Assembly: GCA_964584315.1 (NCBI GenBank)
Contig: CAZOZO010000008.1
Location: 1 to 64,000, forward strand
Direction of reading: 5' to 3'
Source of the DNA: CAXXOK01 sp964584315
GTDB lineage: Bacteria; Bacillota; Clostridia; Christensenellales; Aristaeellaceae
Length of the DNA stretch: 64,000 nucleotides
Part shown: positions 26,887 through 35,369 of the stretch, piece after piece
Layout: every line of letters starts with the position of its first letter
How positions within the stretch are numbered: the first letter of the stretch is position 1
Notes under the pieces: generated by a model
Seen by the model: only the letters and a program-made list of their open reading frames with translations
Databases searched by the model: none
Told to the model about the DNA's origin: nothing
Position numbers and translations under genes: made by a program

Positions 26887-28293
26887 TCAAACTGGGAAAG
26901 CAAAATACCGCTGCGCATTGCCGTAGCTCACGTCCCGCACGATCTCCGTGAGGGTGTCCATATCGGCGGGGTACTGCCCCTCCTCCACCCACTGGCCCAG
27001 CACGCGGCACAGGATGCGGCGGAAATATTCGTGCCGCGGATAGCTCAAAAAGCTGCGGCTGTCGGTCAGCATGCCCACGAAGCCCGCGAGGTAGCCAAGG
27101 CTACTCAGGCTCACCAGATGGTCGGTCATGCCCTGCAAATGATCGTTGAACCACCATGCCGAGCCGTGCTGCACGCGGCCTACCGCCTCGCCGCTCTGGA
27201 AGCAACCGCACACGCTGTCGATGGCCGCGTCATCGGCGGGGTTCAGGCTGTAGAGCACCGTTTTGGGGAGGCCGCCCTCTGCCTCCATCGTGCCCAGCAG
27301 TGCCGCCAGTTGCGCGGAAGGCGTTTGGTTGTCGATGCAATCGTACCCCGTATCCGGCCCCAGCAGGTCGAACATCAGGGTGTTATTGTCGCGGCGGCAA
27401 CCATAGTGCAGCTGCATGGCCCAGCCCATGCGCCTGTACTCGCCCGCCATGAACAGCATGAACGCGGTCTTGAAACGCAGTTCATCCGCCTCGGATGTGG
27501 GCTTACCCGCGAGGCAATCCGCAAAGATGCGGGCCACCACCTCCTCGGGAGCGGGCACATACATGGCGTAGCGCAGGGCGTGGTCGCTCAGGCGGCAGCG
27601 GTTCTCGTGGAAGTATGCGAGGCGAACCTTGAGCGCGGCTTTCAGATCTGCCCATGTGCGGATGTGCTGGCCGCTCACGCGGGAGAGCTCCGCGAGGTAG
27701 TCGAGGTAATTCGGCTTTTCGAGGTTCATGGCTTTGTCCGGTCGCCACGCGGGCAGCACGGCGGTTTCAAACGTCTTGTCCGCGGCGAGCTTTTGGTGCC
27801 ACTCGAGGCTGTCCACGGGGTCATCGGTGGTGCAGATGAGCTTTACGTTGCTCCGGCGGATCAGGCCGCGCACACTGAAACCCTCGCCTTGCAGCTTCAT
27901 ATTCACATGGTTCCACACAGCCTCAGCGGTACGCTCGTTCAAAAGCCCCTCGTAATCGAAAAAGCGGCGCAGCTCCATATGACTCCAGTGATACAGGGGG
28001 TTGCCCACAGCCTTGCCCAGCACGCGCGCCCACGCCTGAAATTTTTCAAAATCGCCCGCGTCACCGGTGATGTATTTTTCCGGAACGCCCGCGCAGCGCA
28101 TCAGGCGCCACTTGTAGTGGTCGCCGCCCAGCCACACCTGCGTCAGGTTTTCGTAGCGGCGATCCTCATAAATCTCACGGGGGTTGATGTGGCAGTGATA
28201 GTCCATGATGGGGCAGGCGGCGGCCGCCTCATGGTAGAGGTGCCTGGCGGTATCGGTCGAGAGCAGAAAATCCCTGTCCATAAAGGCCTGCAT
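26887..28293 (-). CDS. uxaC: glucuronate/galacturonate isomerase
   Basis: 468 residues, the normal UxaC length. Converts D-glucuronate to fructuronate and D-galacturonate to tagaturonate in the cytoplasm. The start is the ATG at 28293 (MQAFMDRDFLLST), nine bases after GGGAG; an ATG two codons earlier is possible and the frame back to 28425 crosses the promoter. Amidohydrolase-type metal site DYHCHINPREI near residue 30; SHMELRRFF and the C-terminal LTDSRSFLSYPRHEYFRRILC block match UxaC. Divergent from uxaA, sharing a control region. Confidence 0.93.
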   Translation of the reverse strand: MQAFMDRDFLLSTDTARHLYHEAAAACPIMDYHCHINPREIYEDRRYENLTQVWLGGDHYKWRLMRCAGVPEKYITGDAGDFEKFQAWARVLGKAVGNPLYHWSHMELRRFFDYEGLLNERTAEAVWNHVNMKLQGEGFSVRGLIRRSNVKLICTTDDPVDSLEWHQKLAADKTFETAVLPAWRPDKAMNLEKPNYLDYLAELSRVSGQHIRTWADLKAALKVRLAYFHENRCRLSDHALRYAMYVPAPEEVVARIFADCLAGKPTSEADELRFKTAFMLFMAGEYRRMGWAMQLHYGCRRDNNTLMFDLLGPDTGYDCIDNQTPSAQLAALLGTMEAEGGLPKTVLYSLNPADDAAIDSVCGCFQSGEAVGRVQHGSAWWFNDHLQGMTDHLVSLSSLGYLAGFVGMLTDSRSFLSYPRHEYFRRILCRVLGQWVEEGQYPADMDTLTEIVRDVSYGNAQRYFAFPV

Positions 28294-28360
28294 GTGCATC
28301 GTCTCCCTTTTGGCGGCTGCGCGGCGCAAGCGGCCCCCATTGCAATGACGTGGCCGAATA

Positions 28361-28374
28361 TGTAAATGCTTACG
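28361..28374. promoter_or_regulatory. candidate uronate operator 1 (uxaC side)
   Basis: TGTAAATGCTTACG fits TGTAA-N4-TTAC[A/G] and lies just downstream of the uxaC -10, where bound repressor would block initiation. The same pattern occurs at 28515 and 36444. Confidence 0.65.
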
Positions 28375-28390
28375 CAACCTTCCTACGCCT

Positions 28391-28418
28391 ATTATAGCGA
28401 TTTTCGGGCAAAAAGCAA
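28391..28418 (-). promoter_or_regulatory. uxaC promoter
   Basis: TTGCTT (28418-28413), 16-base spacer, TATAAT (28396-28391). Confidence 0.7.
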
Positions 28419-28472
28419 CCGACAAACGGGCAATGGGTTAGAATTTCTTTGCGCCGCCTTGAAGCGGCAGCA

Positions 28473-28501
28473 TTGACGAAACGTCGTTTACGCGGTAAGA
28501 T
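28473..28501 (+). promoter_or_regulatory. uxaA promoter
   Basis: TTGACG (28473-28478), 17-base spacer, TAAGAT (28496-28501). Confidence 0.7.
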
Positions 28502-28514
28502 AGACGCATAAACG

Positions 28515-28528
28515 TGTAATCATTTACA
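28515..28528. promoter_or_regulatory. candidate uronate operator 2 (uxaA side)
   Basis: TGTAATCATTTACA, a perfect dyad outside its centre, 14 bases after the uxaA -10. It is close to the LacI-family site type TGTAAACGTTTACA. Confidence 0.7.
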
Positions 28529-28563
28529 TGGATGACCCGCATGGGCGGCAAGTGGGAGGCACC

Positions 28564-30045
28564 ATGAAACAAGCGATCCGTATCCACCCGGACGATACCG
28601 TCGCCGTGGCCCTGATGGCGCTGCCCGCCGGAACACCGGTAGACGTTGAAGGGGAGACTGTCGTGCTCACGGGCGACGTGCCCGCGGGGCACAAGTTTGC
28701 GCTGCGTGCCATGGCGGCGGGCGAGGCTGTGCTCAAGTACGGCCAACCCATCGGTGCGGCGAAGGAAGCCATTGCGGCCGGGGCGCACGTGCACACGCAC
28801 AACCTGCGCACGCTGCTTTCCGGCGAGCTTGACTACGCCTACCGGCCTACGGGTGCGGCGCTGCCCGCGGCTACGCCGCGCACCTTCATGGGATACCCGC
28901 GGCATCAGGGCAGGGCGGGCGTGCGTAACGAGCTGTGGATCATCCCCACGGTGGGCTGCGTGAACGACGTGGCCACGGAGCTGGAGCACCGCGCCGGCGT
29001 GCTGCTGGGCGGCGCGGTGGAGCGTGTACGCGCGTTTCCGCACCCATACGGTTGCTCGCAGATGGGCGCCGATCAGGAGCACACCCGCGATATTCTGGCC
29101 CACCTGGCCACCCACCCCAACGCGGGCGGCGTGCTGGTGCTGGGGCTGGGCTGCGAGAACAGCGGCGTACAGGAGATCGAGCGGCACATGGGGGATTATG
29201 ACCGCGCACGCGTGCGCTTTTTGGTCGCGCAGGACGTAGCGGACGAGCTGGCCACGGGTATGGCGCTGCTGAATGAGCTGGCCGCGCGCATGCATCAGGA
29301 CAGCCGCGTAAGCCTGCCCGCCAGCGAGCTGATCATCGGCATGAAATGCGGCGGCTCGGACGGCTTTTCCGGCCTGACGGCCAACCCCGTGATCGGGCGC
29401 TTTTCAGACAAGCTGATCGCCATGGGCGGCGGCAGCATTCTGACCGAAGTGCCGGAGATGTTCGGCGCGGAAACGCTGCTGATGGCGCGCTGCGAAAGCG
29501 AAGCTGTGTTTCAGGACACGGTCTCGCTCATCAACGATTTCAAGCGCTATTTTGAAGATCATGGGCAGACCATCTATGACAACCCCTCCCCCGGTAACAA
29601 GGCGGGCGGCATCTCTACCCTGGAGGACAAAGCCCTTGGTTGCACGCAAAAGAGCGGCGGCGCGCCTGTGGCGGCGGTCATCCCCTACACGGGGCGCGTG
29701 ACCCGCGCGGGGCTCACGCTGCAAAGCGCACCGGGCAACGACCTGGTGGCGACCACGGCGGTCGCGGCGGCAGGGGCGCAGCTCGTGCTGTTTTCCACCG
29801 GCCGCGGCACGCCCTTCGGCGGGCCGGTGCCCACGCTGAAGATCGCCAGCAACACCGCCCTTGCACAAAAAAAGCAGGGCTGGATCGATTTTGACGCGGG
29901 GCGCCTTTTGGAGGGGAACACGCTGGACGGCATGGCGGACGAACTGATGGAGCTGGTGCTGGCGACCGCGAGCGGGCAGCCTGCGAAAAATGAGCAGAAC
30001 GGCTATCAGGGCATTGCCATCTTCAAGACCGGGGTCACGCTGTAG
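28564..30045 (+). CDS. uxaA: altronate dehydratase
   Basis: 493 residues, normal length. Dehydrates D-altronate to 2-keto-3-deoxygluconate. N-terminal SAF-like domain (IRIHPDDTVAVALMALPAGTPVD, 1-100), then the GD_AH/UxaA core with GYPRHQGRAGVRNELWIIPTVGCVN, HPYGCSQMGADQEHTR, LGLGCENSGVQ and MKCGGSDGFSGLTANPVIG, which carries the conserved Cys and His. Start ATG after GGGAGG. Divergent from uxaC; tagaturonate/fructuronate reductase and KDG kinase/aldolase are not in the window. Confidence 0.94.
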   Translation: MKQAIRIHPDDTVAVALMALPAGTPVDVEGETVVLTGDVPAGHKFALRAMAAGEAVLKYGQPIGAAKEAIAAGAHVHTHNLRTLLSGELDYAYRPTGAALPAATPRTFMGYPRHQGRAGVRNELWIIPTVGCVNDVATELEHRAGVLLGGAVERVRAFPHPYGCSQMGADQEHTRDILAHLATHPNAGGVLVLGLGCENSGVQEIERHMGDYDRARVRFLVAQDVADELATGMALLNELAARMHQDSRVSLPASELIIGMKCGGSDGFSGLTANPVIGRFSDKLIAMGGGSILTEVPEMFGAETLLMARCESEAVFQDTVSLINDFKRYFEDHGQTIYDNPSPGNKAGGISTLEDKALGCTQKSGGAPVAAVIPYTGRVTRAGLTLQSAPGNDLVATTAVAAAGAQLVLFSTGRGTPFGGPVPTLKIASNTALAQKKQGWIDFDAGRLLEGNTLDGMADELMELVLATASGQPAKNEQNGYQGIAIFKTGVTL

Positions 30046-30087
30046 CGCGTACCAGCGCCTTTTACATGCCGCTTTCAGCACAGCTGA

Positions 30088-30129
30088 AAAACCGCCCCGC
30101 GCCCATGTTCCGGGCTGCGGGGCGGTTTT
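30088..30129. terminator. bidirectional terminator between uxaA and the araM-like gene
   Basis: Stem AAAACCGCCCCGC (30088-30100) with GCGGGGCGGTTTT (30117-30129): A tract before and T tract after, serving both converging genes. Confidence 0.9.
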
Positions 30130-30135
30130 GCGATG

Positions 30136-31497
30136 CTATGGCTCCAGCGGATAATCCGCCATGTAAGCGTCGTGCAGACCGCACTCGTCGATCAGCTTGA
30201 AAAGGGTGTAGCGGGTGCGGTAATCCTTGGCGCAGTGCATCGACAGGTTCAGCAGGCGGTCGTCCACGCCCACTTCGGCGGGGGTCAGCGGCGCGCCCAG
30301 CTCCGCCATTGCGCTGCGGATGGCCTCAAACGGCGGCAGCGAGGCGATCACGCGGCGGATATCCGTTTGCCGCGCCTGCGCGGCACGGATGCGGCGTTCC
30401 TGCTCCGGCCAGTCCAAAAAGTCCTCCGGATTGTCGTGCATGATGCTGCTTGCAGCCTCGGGCTCGAAGGCGCGCAGCATCCACGCACGGCGCTGCTCGT
30501 GCGTCATGCGTCGCCGCCGGATGGCCGCAAGGTCCAGGCGGGAAAGATCCTCCTGCGCAAAGCGCGTATAGAGCGGCCAGCACAAAAGCGTTGCCACGCC
30601 GACGGACGCGCCGTGCGCGGGCGGGTGGTTGCCATGCAGCAGCTGCATCATCTCCCAGTAGTGGGCGATGTTGTGCTCCACCGAGGCCACCGCGCGCGTG
30701 TGCCCCACGATCATGATGGTGACGCCTGCCAGCAGCAGCGCCTCGATCAGGATGCGAATGCCCTTCTCGCTGCGCGCGCGGATCTCGGGGATGTTTTGCA
30801 GCAGCTTTTCCACGGCGTCGGTCACGATCTGCCCGCAAAGGTCGCAGTAGGTTTCGTCGTTTATGATGCTGCCGATCATCCAGTCCGCCTTGGCGATGTA
30901 CTTGCCCAGCACGTCGCCCACGCCGGAGCATACCATGGCAAGCGGTGCGGTGCGCAATACATCCGTGTCGCAGACAATGATCTCCGGGCATACGCCCGCG
31001 CGGTGTATCTTGACCCCGCGCAGCAGTAGCGGCGCGATCACCGAGGTGTAGCCGTCCATCGAGGGCGCGGTGCCTATGCTCACGAACGGCAGCTTGCAGC
31101 GCGTGGCGTTCACGCGCACCGTATCGGTGATGCTGCCGCTGCCTACCGCCACCAGAAATTCGGTTTCCGGCTGGATGGACAGCAGCACTTCGCCACAGGC
31201 GCGCTCATCCGGGTCCAGTACCCCCTCGCGGCGGATCACGCAGCGCACGACGGAGAAGCCCGCTGCGAGCAGCGCGGCCTCCACCTTTTCGCCCGCGAGC
31301 GGCCAGGTGTTTTGATCCGCGACCAGCACGCAGCGCGTGCCCAGCCCGCGCGCGGCAATATAGGCGGGCACGCGGCCCAGCAAGCCGCTGCCCACGTAGA
31401 TATCCTGCGTGGGCAGGCGGTGCGTAAGGCCGCAATCGCAGGCGATGCCGCCGATGGTCAGCCGCCCGTTCGCGTCGTAGGATACGGTCGCGCCCAT
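30136..31497 (-). CDS. sn-glycerol-1-phosphate dehydrogenase-like protein (AraM family)
   Basis: 453 residues. Family members reduce dihydroxyacetone phosphate to sn-glycerol-1-phosphate with NAD(P)H and a metal. Seen: nucleotide-binding VAVGSGSITDTVRVNA, substrate loop SIGTAPSMDGYTSVIAPL, metal-site candidates in SGVGDVLGKYIAKADW, VEHNIAHYWEM and GNHPPAHGASVGVA. I use ATG 31497 (AGGGGG upstream); the frame to 31521 overlaps the KdgF gene. Placed after a KdgF cupin and a sugar carrier, it may instead be a polyol or uronate-linked dehydrogenase. Confidence 0.82.
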   Translation of the reverse strand: MGATVSYDANGRLTIGGIACDCGLTHRLPTQDIYVGSGLLGRVPAYIAARGLGTRCVLVADQNTWPLAGEKVEAALLAAGFSVVRCVIRREGVLDPDERACGEVLLSIQPETEFLVAVGSGSITDTVRVNATRCKLPFVSIGTAPSMDGYTSVIAPLLLRGVKIHRAGVCPEIIVCDTDVLRTAPLAMVCSGVGDVLGKYIAKADWMIGSIINDETYCDLCGQIVTDAVEKLLQNIPEIRARSEKGIRILIEALLLAGVTIMIVGHTRAVASVEHNIAHYWEMMQLLHGNHPPAHGASVGVATLLCWPLYTRFAQEDLSRLDLAAIRRRRMTHEQRRAWMLRAFEPEAASSIMHDNPEDFLDWPEQERRIRAAQARQTDIRRVIASLPPFEAIRSAMAELGAPLTPAEVGVDDRLLNLSMHCAKDYRTRYTLFKLIDECGLHDAYMADYPLEP

Positions 31498-31510
31498 GGA
31501 AGCGCCCCCT

Positions 31511-31843
31511 TCACTTGACAAAATCCTCCCGCATGGGGGTGAATACGTCGATCAGCACACCCGCCTCACGGCAGATGCAGCCGTGAGGCTCGTTGGGTGC
31601 AAAGGCGAGCGTGTCGCCCTTGCGCACGGTAAAGTCGCGCCCGCCAACGGTAAAGGTGAACGCCCCGCTGCACACATAGGTGCACTGGGTGTGCGGATGG
31701 CTGTGCACCGCGCCGATTCCGTTCACCTCAAAGCGCACCTCTACCACCATTTGCTGGGGCAGGTGCGCAAGCACCTTGCGCGCAACGCCGCCGCCCAAAT
31801 CGTCAAGAGCAACATCTGCATTGAAAACCACCTTGGATTCCAT
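31511..31843 (-). CDS. KdgF-type cupin (unsaturated uronate linearisation)
   Basis: 110 residues, one cupin barrel. Matches the KdgF pattern: DDLGGGVARKVLAH, VEVRFEVNGIGAVHSHPHTQ with the metal His pair, and FAPNEPHGCICREAGVLIDVFTPMREDF. KdgF opens 4,5-unsaturated uronates released by pectate or alginate lyases. Start ATG after CGGAGG. It sits between the MFS carrier and the AraM-like gene, supporting import of unsaturated uronates or oligouronates. Confidence 0.85.
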   Translation of the reverse strand: MESKVVFNADVALDDLGGGVARKVLAHLPQQMVVEVRFEVNGIGAVHSHPHTQCTYVCSGAFTFTVGGRDFTVRKGDTLAFAPNEPHGCICREAGVLIDVFTPMREDFVK

Positions 31844-31861
31844 GGGGTCGCCTCCGTTTCG

Positions 31862-33106
31862 TCAGGGGTCGCAGGCGGTTGCCTGCAAGGGACTTGCTGC
31901 GCGCGGGCCGCGCAGGTAGTTGACCGTGCTGAGGGCAAGCAGCGCCACCATACCGGCGAGGATGGCCCCCATGCCGCCGGTAAAGCCGTAGGCATCCGCC
32001 ACGGCCCCCACCAGCGCGGGCATCAGGATGGCGCCTACCGAGCCGATCGCTAGGATGCCGCTCACGCCCAGCGGATAGCGGTTGGTGATGGAACTCGCAT
32101 CGGAGTAGATCATGGGGCAAATGCCGGAGAAGCACAGCCCCAGCCCCGCCACCGCGGCGGTGATGGGCACGGCCGTGCCGCTCGCGAGCAGCAGAACGAA
32201 GAAGCCCAGCGCCCCCGCGCTGCCGACCAGCATCATCAGCTTTTGCGATATCCGTCGGGAAAGCGCGGCGCTGAGCAGCCGCCCTGCGAGGATCACCACC
32301 CACAAAAGCGTCGCCATGGCCTGCGAGTAGGTCTCCAGCGCGGCGCGGCCACCGCCGCCCTGGGCGGTGAACTGCGTAAGCAGCGCAGGCCTGCTTTGCA
32401 GGTAGGTCACCAGCCAGCCGTTCACGCTGTACTCCGCGCACAGGTAGAAAAACATCATGCCGCCAAAGAGCAGGTAGGCGGGGTCGCGCAGGAAAGCAAG
32501 GCTCTGCTGGCTTTGACCGGCATCGGCAGGGCGCTCATCCGCGGTTGGCAGGCGCGTGAAGGCCAGCGACACAAGCAGGCCAAGCGCCGCCGTGGCGATG
32601 GCCGCGGCCCGCCAGCCCGCCACCAGGCTGAGCAGCAGGAAGAACAGCGGCGCGCTGATGGCCCCAAAGGCAAAAAAGCTGTGCAGCAGGTTGCTGGCCG
32701 AAGGGCTGCCATCCGTAACACGGGTCACGGTGCCGTTGTTGAAGTTCGATATGCTGCCACGCCCCACGCCGCTCAGCGCGAACGCGGCGATCAGCCACGC
32801 AGGGTTGCCGGAGACAGGCAACATGCCGTAGCCTACGGCGGTAAACAGGCTCAGCAGGGTAATGGCCCTGCGGCGGCCCAGCTTCAGCTGCACCAGCCCG
32901 CCAAACAGGCAGGCGATCAGGTTGCCCGCGGAGTGCCCCGCCAGCATCAGCCCGCCCTGCGTATCCGTAAGCCCGTAAGCCGCCTTCATATCCGGCAGTA
33001 CCGAGCCCATCATCATCGTCATCAGGCCGTTGAAGAAAAAAGCGGAAAAACAGATGACCAGCGTGCGGCGTACATCCGCGCTGAACCGACCCGTGGGGTT
33101 TTGCAT
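31862..33106 (-). CDS. MFS transporter, probably for uronate or related sugar
   Basis: 414 residues, 12 hydrophobic segments. Family hallmarks: FFFNGLMTMMMGSVLPDMKAAYGL, LMLAGHSAGNLIACLFGGLVQLKLGRRRAI in the first loop, HSFFAFGAISAPLFF mid-protein. Looks like the FHS/FucP-like sugar porters. Start ATG after AAGGAGA. First gene of a three-gene operon with KdgF and the AraM-like dehydrogenase. Confidence 0.87.
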   Translation of the reverse strand: MQNPTGRFSADVRRTLVICFSAFFFNGLMTMMMGSVLPDMKAAYGLTDTQGGLMLAGHSAGNLIACLFGGLVQLKLGRRRAITLLSLFTAVGYGMLPVSGNPAWLIAAFALSGVGRGSISNFNNGTVTRVTDGSPSASNLLHSFFAFGAISAPLFFLLLSLVAGWRAAAIATAALGLLVSLAFTRLPTADERPADAGQSQQSLAFLRDPAYLLFGGMMFFYLCAEYSVNGWLVTYLQSRPALLTQFTAQGGGGRAALETYSQAMATLLWVVILAGRLLSAALSRRISQKLMMLVGSAGALGFFVLLLASGTAVPITAAVAGLGLCFSGICPMIYSDASSITNRYPLGVSGILAIGSVGAILMPALVGAVADAYGFTGGMGAILAGMVALLALSTVNYLRGPRAASPLQATACDP

Positions 33107-33175
33107 GACAAACGTCTCCTTGATGCGATCTCCGTGGAGGCGGGCGCGCCTTGCGGCAACATGCCCGCAACGCCC

Positions 33176-33204
33176 ACCATACCGCGTGCGGCGATATTTG
33201 GCAA
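33176..33204 (-). promoter_or_regulatory. promoter of MFS-kdgF-araM operon
   Basis: TTGCCA (33204-33199), 17-base spacer, TATGGT (33181-33176). No TGTAA-N4-TTAC site is seen here. Confidence 0.6.
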
Positions 33205-33263
33205 GCGAAAGTTGGCGCTGCCCCGCTATACCTTAGGCATCGCCGGTCCCGTTCTGCAAAAAT

Positions 33264-33291
33264 ACCCCCGACCCTTGCAAAGGCCGGGGGT
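33264..33291 (-). terminator. terminator after dctM
   Basis: ACCCCCG/CGGGGGT stem extended by GCC/GGT pairs, then ATTTTTG on the minus strand, 16 bases past the dctM stop. Confidence 0.85.
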
Positions 33292-33306
33292 CTTGCTCTG
33301 GCAAGG

Positions 33307-34617
33307 TCACACCATGCCCAGCACGGTTGGCAACCACATGGAGATGGCGGGGATGTAGGTGACCAGCATCAGCCCGATGACCATCACGCCGTACATGGGC
33401 AGCATGTGGAAGCTGGTGCGCTCGATGGGCGTTTTGCCCACGGCGCAGCCCACATACAGCGCCGAGCCGACCGGCGGCGTGCACAGGCCGATGGCGAGGT
33501 TGAAGATCATGATGATGCCGAAGTGTACGGGACTCAAACCGATGGCGGGGCCGGTGACCACCGGCAGCAGGATGGGCGTCATGATCATGATGAGGGGGGC
33601 CATGTCCATGAAGCACCCAAGCACCAGCAGCAACAGGTTGATGATGAGAAGCAGAACGTACTTGTTGTTGGAAATGCTGACCAGCGCGGAGGTGAGCATA
33701 TCCGGCACACGCAGTTCCACCATCATGTAGGCGAAAGCCTTGGCTACGGCGATCAGCGTGAGCACGATGGCCAGCGTCTTAAGCGTGCGCTTGAGCACCT
33801 GCCCAATGTTGCGCAGCTTGGCGCTGCGGAACACGAAGTACGTGAGGATGAACGCATAAACGCAGGCGATGGCAGCGCTCTCCGTAGCGGTGAAAACGCC
33901 CATGGCTACGCCGCCCATGATGATGACGATGGTAAACAGCGGCAGGATGGCGTTCAGGATGATCCTGCCCCACTTTTCGCGAGGGGTGCGCACGCCCATG
34001 GGGAAGTTGTAGTGCTTGCGCATCAGGAAGCAGAAGAGGAGCATTGCAAAACCCAGGAGGAAGCCGGGCAACGCGCCCGCCATGAATAGGCTGCCGATGG
34101 TAACGCCGCCGCCCGCGGCCAGCGCATAGATTACCATGTTGTGGCTGGGCGGGATCAGCAGCCCCTGACAGGCGGTGGTCACTGTCAGACCGACCGAGAA
34201 ATCGGGCGTGTAGCCCTGCTTGACCATCATGGGCACTACGACCGAGCCCAGCGAGCTTACGTCCGCCACGGCGGAGCCGGAGATGCCGCCGAAGAACATG
34301 CTGTCGATGCAGTTGACGTAGGCGAACCCACCGCGGAACCGGCCTACGGCCAGTGTGGCGAAATCGACGATCTTCTCGGATATGCCGCCCTCGCTCATAA
34401 ACTCGCCCATCAGTATGAAGAAGGGGATCGCCAGCAGCGAGAAGTTGTTGACGCCGCTGATCATCTGCTGTACGAGCACGGTCAGGCTGGTGTTCATGAT
34501 CAGCGCGGCGCAGATGGTGGAGATGAGCATGGCAAAGGAAATGGGCACGCGGACCATCAGCAGCAGGAAGAAGCCGCCGACCAGAACGATGATGGCGAGT
34601 GTCGAGGTGTCCATCAC
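33307..34617 (-). CDS. dctM: TRAP transporter large membrane subunit
   Basis: 436 residues, about 12 membrane segments. DctM signatures: LLAIPFFILMGEFMSEGGISEKIVDFA, FGGISGSAVADVSSLGSVVVP, LIPPSHNMVIYALAAGGGVTIGSLF. Carries the sodium-coupled transport path. The ATG overlaps the dctQ stop (ATGA). Works with dctQ and dctP; the nearby uronate genes and a shared operator suggest a hexuronate substrate. Confidence 0.93.
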   Translation of the reverse strand: MMDTSTLAIIVLVGGFFLLLMVRVPISFAMLISTICAALIMNTSLTVLVQQMISGVNNFSLLAIPFFILMGEFMSEGGISEKIVDFATLAVGRFRGGFAYVNCIDSMFFGGISGSAVADVSSLGSVVVPMMVKQGYTPDFSVGLTVTTACQGLLIPPSHNMVIYALAAGGGVTIGSLFMAGALPGFLLGFAMLLFCFLMRKHYNFPMGVRTPREKWGRIILNAILPLFTIVIIMGGVAMGVFTATESAAIACVYAFILTYFVFRSAKLRNIGQVLKRTLKTLAIVLTLIAVAKAFAYMMVELRVPDMLTSALVSISNNKYVLLLIINLLLLVLGCFMDMAPLIMIMTPILLPVVTGPAIGLSPVHFGIIMIFNLAIGLCTPPVGSALYVGCAVGKTPIERTSFHMLPMYGVMVIGLMLVTYIPAISMWLPTVLGMV

Positions 34618-35291
34618 TTGTCACCATCCTTTCGCTCGGTTTGCATTGTCGTTTCGGCCTTCGGCATTTCGCCGCCTGCCAGCCTGCAGGCCTCCGTGGC
34701 GATCGCCTCGTCCAGCACGGCACCGTCCGACACGGCGGCTTCCTCCGCGAGGGAGTCGCAGTAGATTTCGGAAGCATCCTTGTCCGGCTCGGCAAAAAGC
34801 GTATCGCCGGGCTTCAGCACGCCGGTCAGGTACAGGATGCTGTCAAACGTGATCAAAAAACCGGCGAGCGGTATGGGCAGGAACTGCCACCATGTCTTGA
34901 GCCCCGTCATGGGCAGCGTTCCGGTCAGCCCCATCATTTTCAGGCATCTCGCGCCGCCGTAGTACAGCATGAACAGGCCGCACAGCAGCACGCACACGTC
35001 GCCGAACACCTCGAGGAACTTGCGGCCGAAGCCGTCCTTGCGGAAGCGGTTGTAAATGATACCCACACACATATGGGTTTTATCGCGCACGCCCATGGCG
35101 CAGGCCAGGAACGTAAACAGCGTGACCAAAAGGCGCGGTACTTCTTCCGCCCAGCCGATGCCGGTGTTGAAGAAGTAGCGCAGGATGACCGTCATGGTGA
35201 CCACGACGATCATCGCGGCGAGCGAGACTTCGCCGACGACCAGAAAAATACGATGAGTCCAGCGGTTGATGGTACGCAGGGCACTAGCCAT
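34614..35291 (-). CDS. dctQ: TRAP transporter small membrane subunit
   Basis: 225 residues, four membrane segments in the first 170 residues (VGEVSLAAMIVVVTMTVILRYFF; AEEVPRLLVTLFTFLACAMG). The last 55 residues are a charged, Asp/Glu-rich cytoplasmic tail, longer than in most DctQ proteins. Start ATG after AAAAAGGAGG. Follows dctP after a strong hairpin. Confidence 0.9.
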   Translation of the reverse strand: MASALRTINRWTHRIFLVVGEVSLAAMIVVVTMTVILRYFFNTGIGWAEEVPRLLVTLFTFLACAMGVRDKTHMCVGIIYNRFRKDGFGRKFLEVFGDVCVLLCGLFMLYYGGARCLKMMGLTGTLPMTGLKTWWQFLPIPLAGFLITFDSILYLTGVLKPGDTLFAEPDKDASEIYCDSLAEEAAVSDGAVLDEAIATEACRLAGGEMPKAETTMQTERKDGDK

Positions 35292-35313
35292 GGTGACCCT
35301 CCTTTTTGCAAAA

Positions 35314-35342
35314 CGGGGGAGGAACGCGGCGTTCCTCCCCCG
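35314..35342 (-). terminator. hairpin between dctP and dctQ
   Basis: Stem of 12-13 bp (35314-35326 with 35330-35342, GGGGGAGGAACG), 3-base loop, GTTTTG following on the minus strand. Likely partial terminator or mRNA stabiliser that favours dctP, like the one at 9183. Confidence 0.8.
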
Positions 35343-35369
35343 CGGGGTTTCCCCATTTTGGAAGGGTTT

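Noticed and set aside
26653..28365. 570-residue open frame on the plus strand
   Set aside because: Antisense to uxaC, whose motifs and length are clear. No ribosome site and no recognisable domains.
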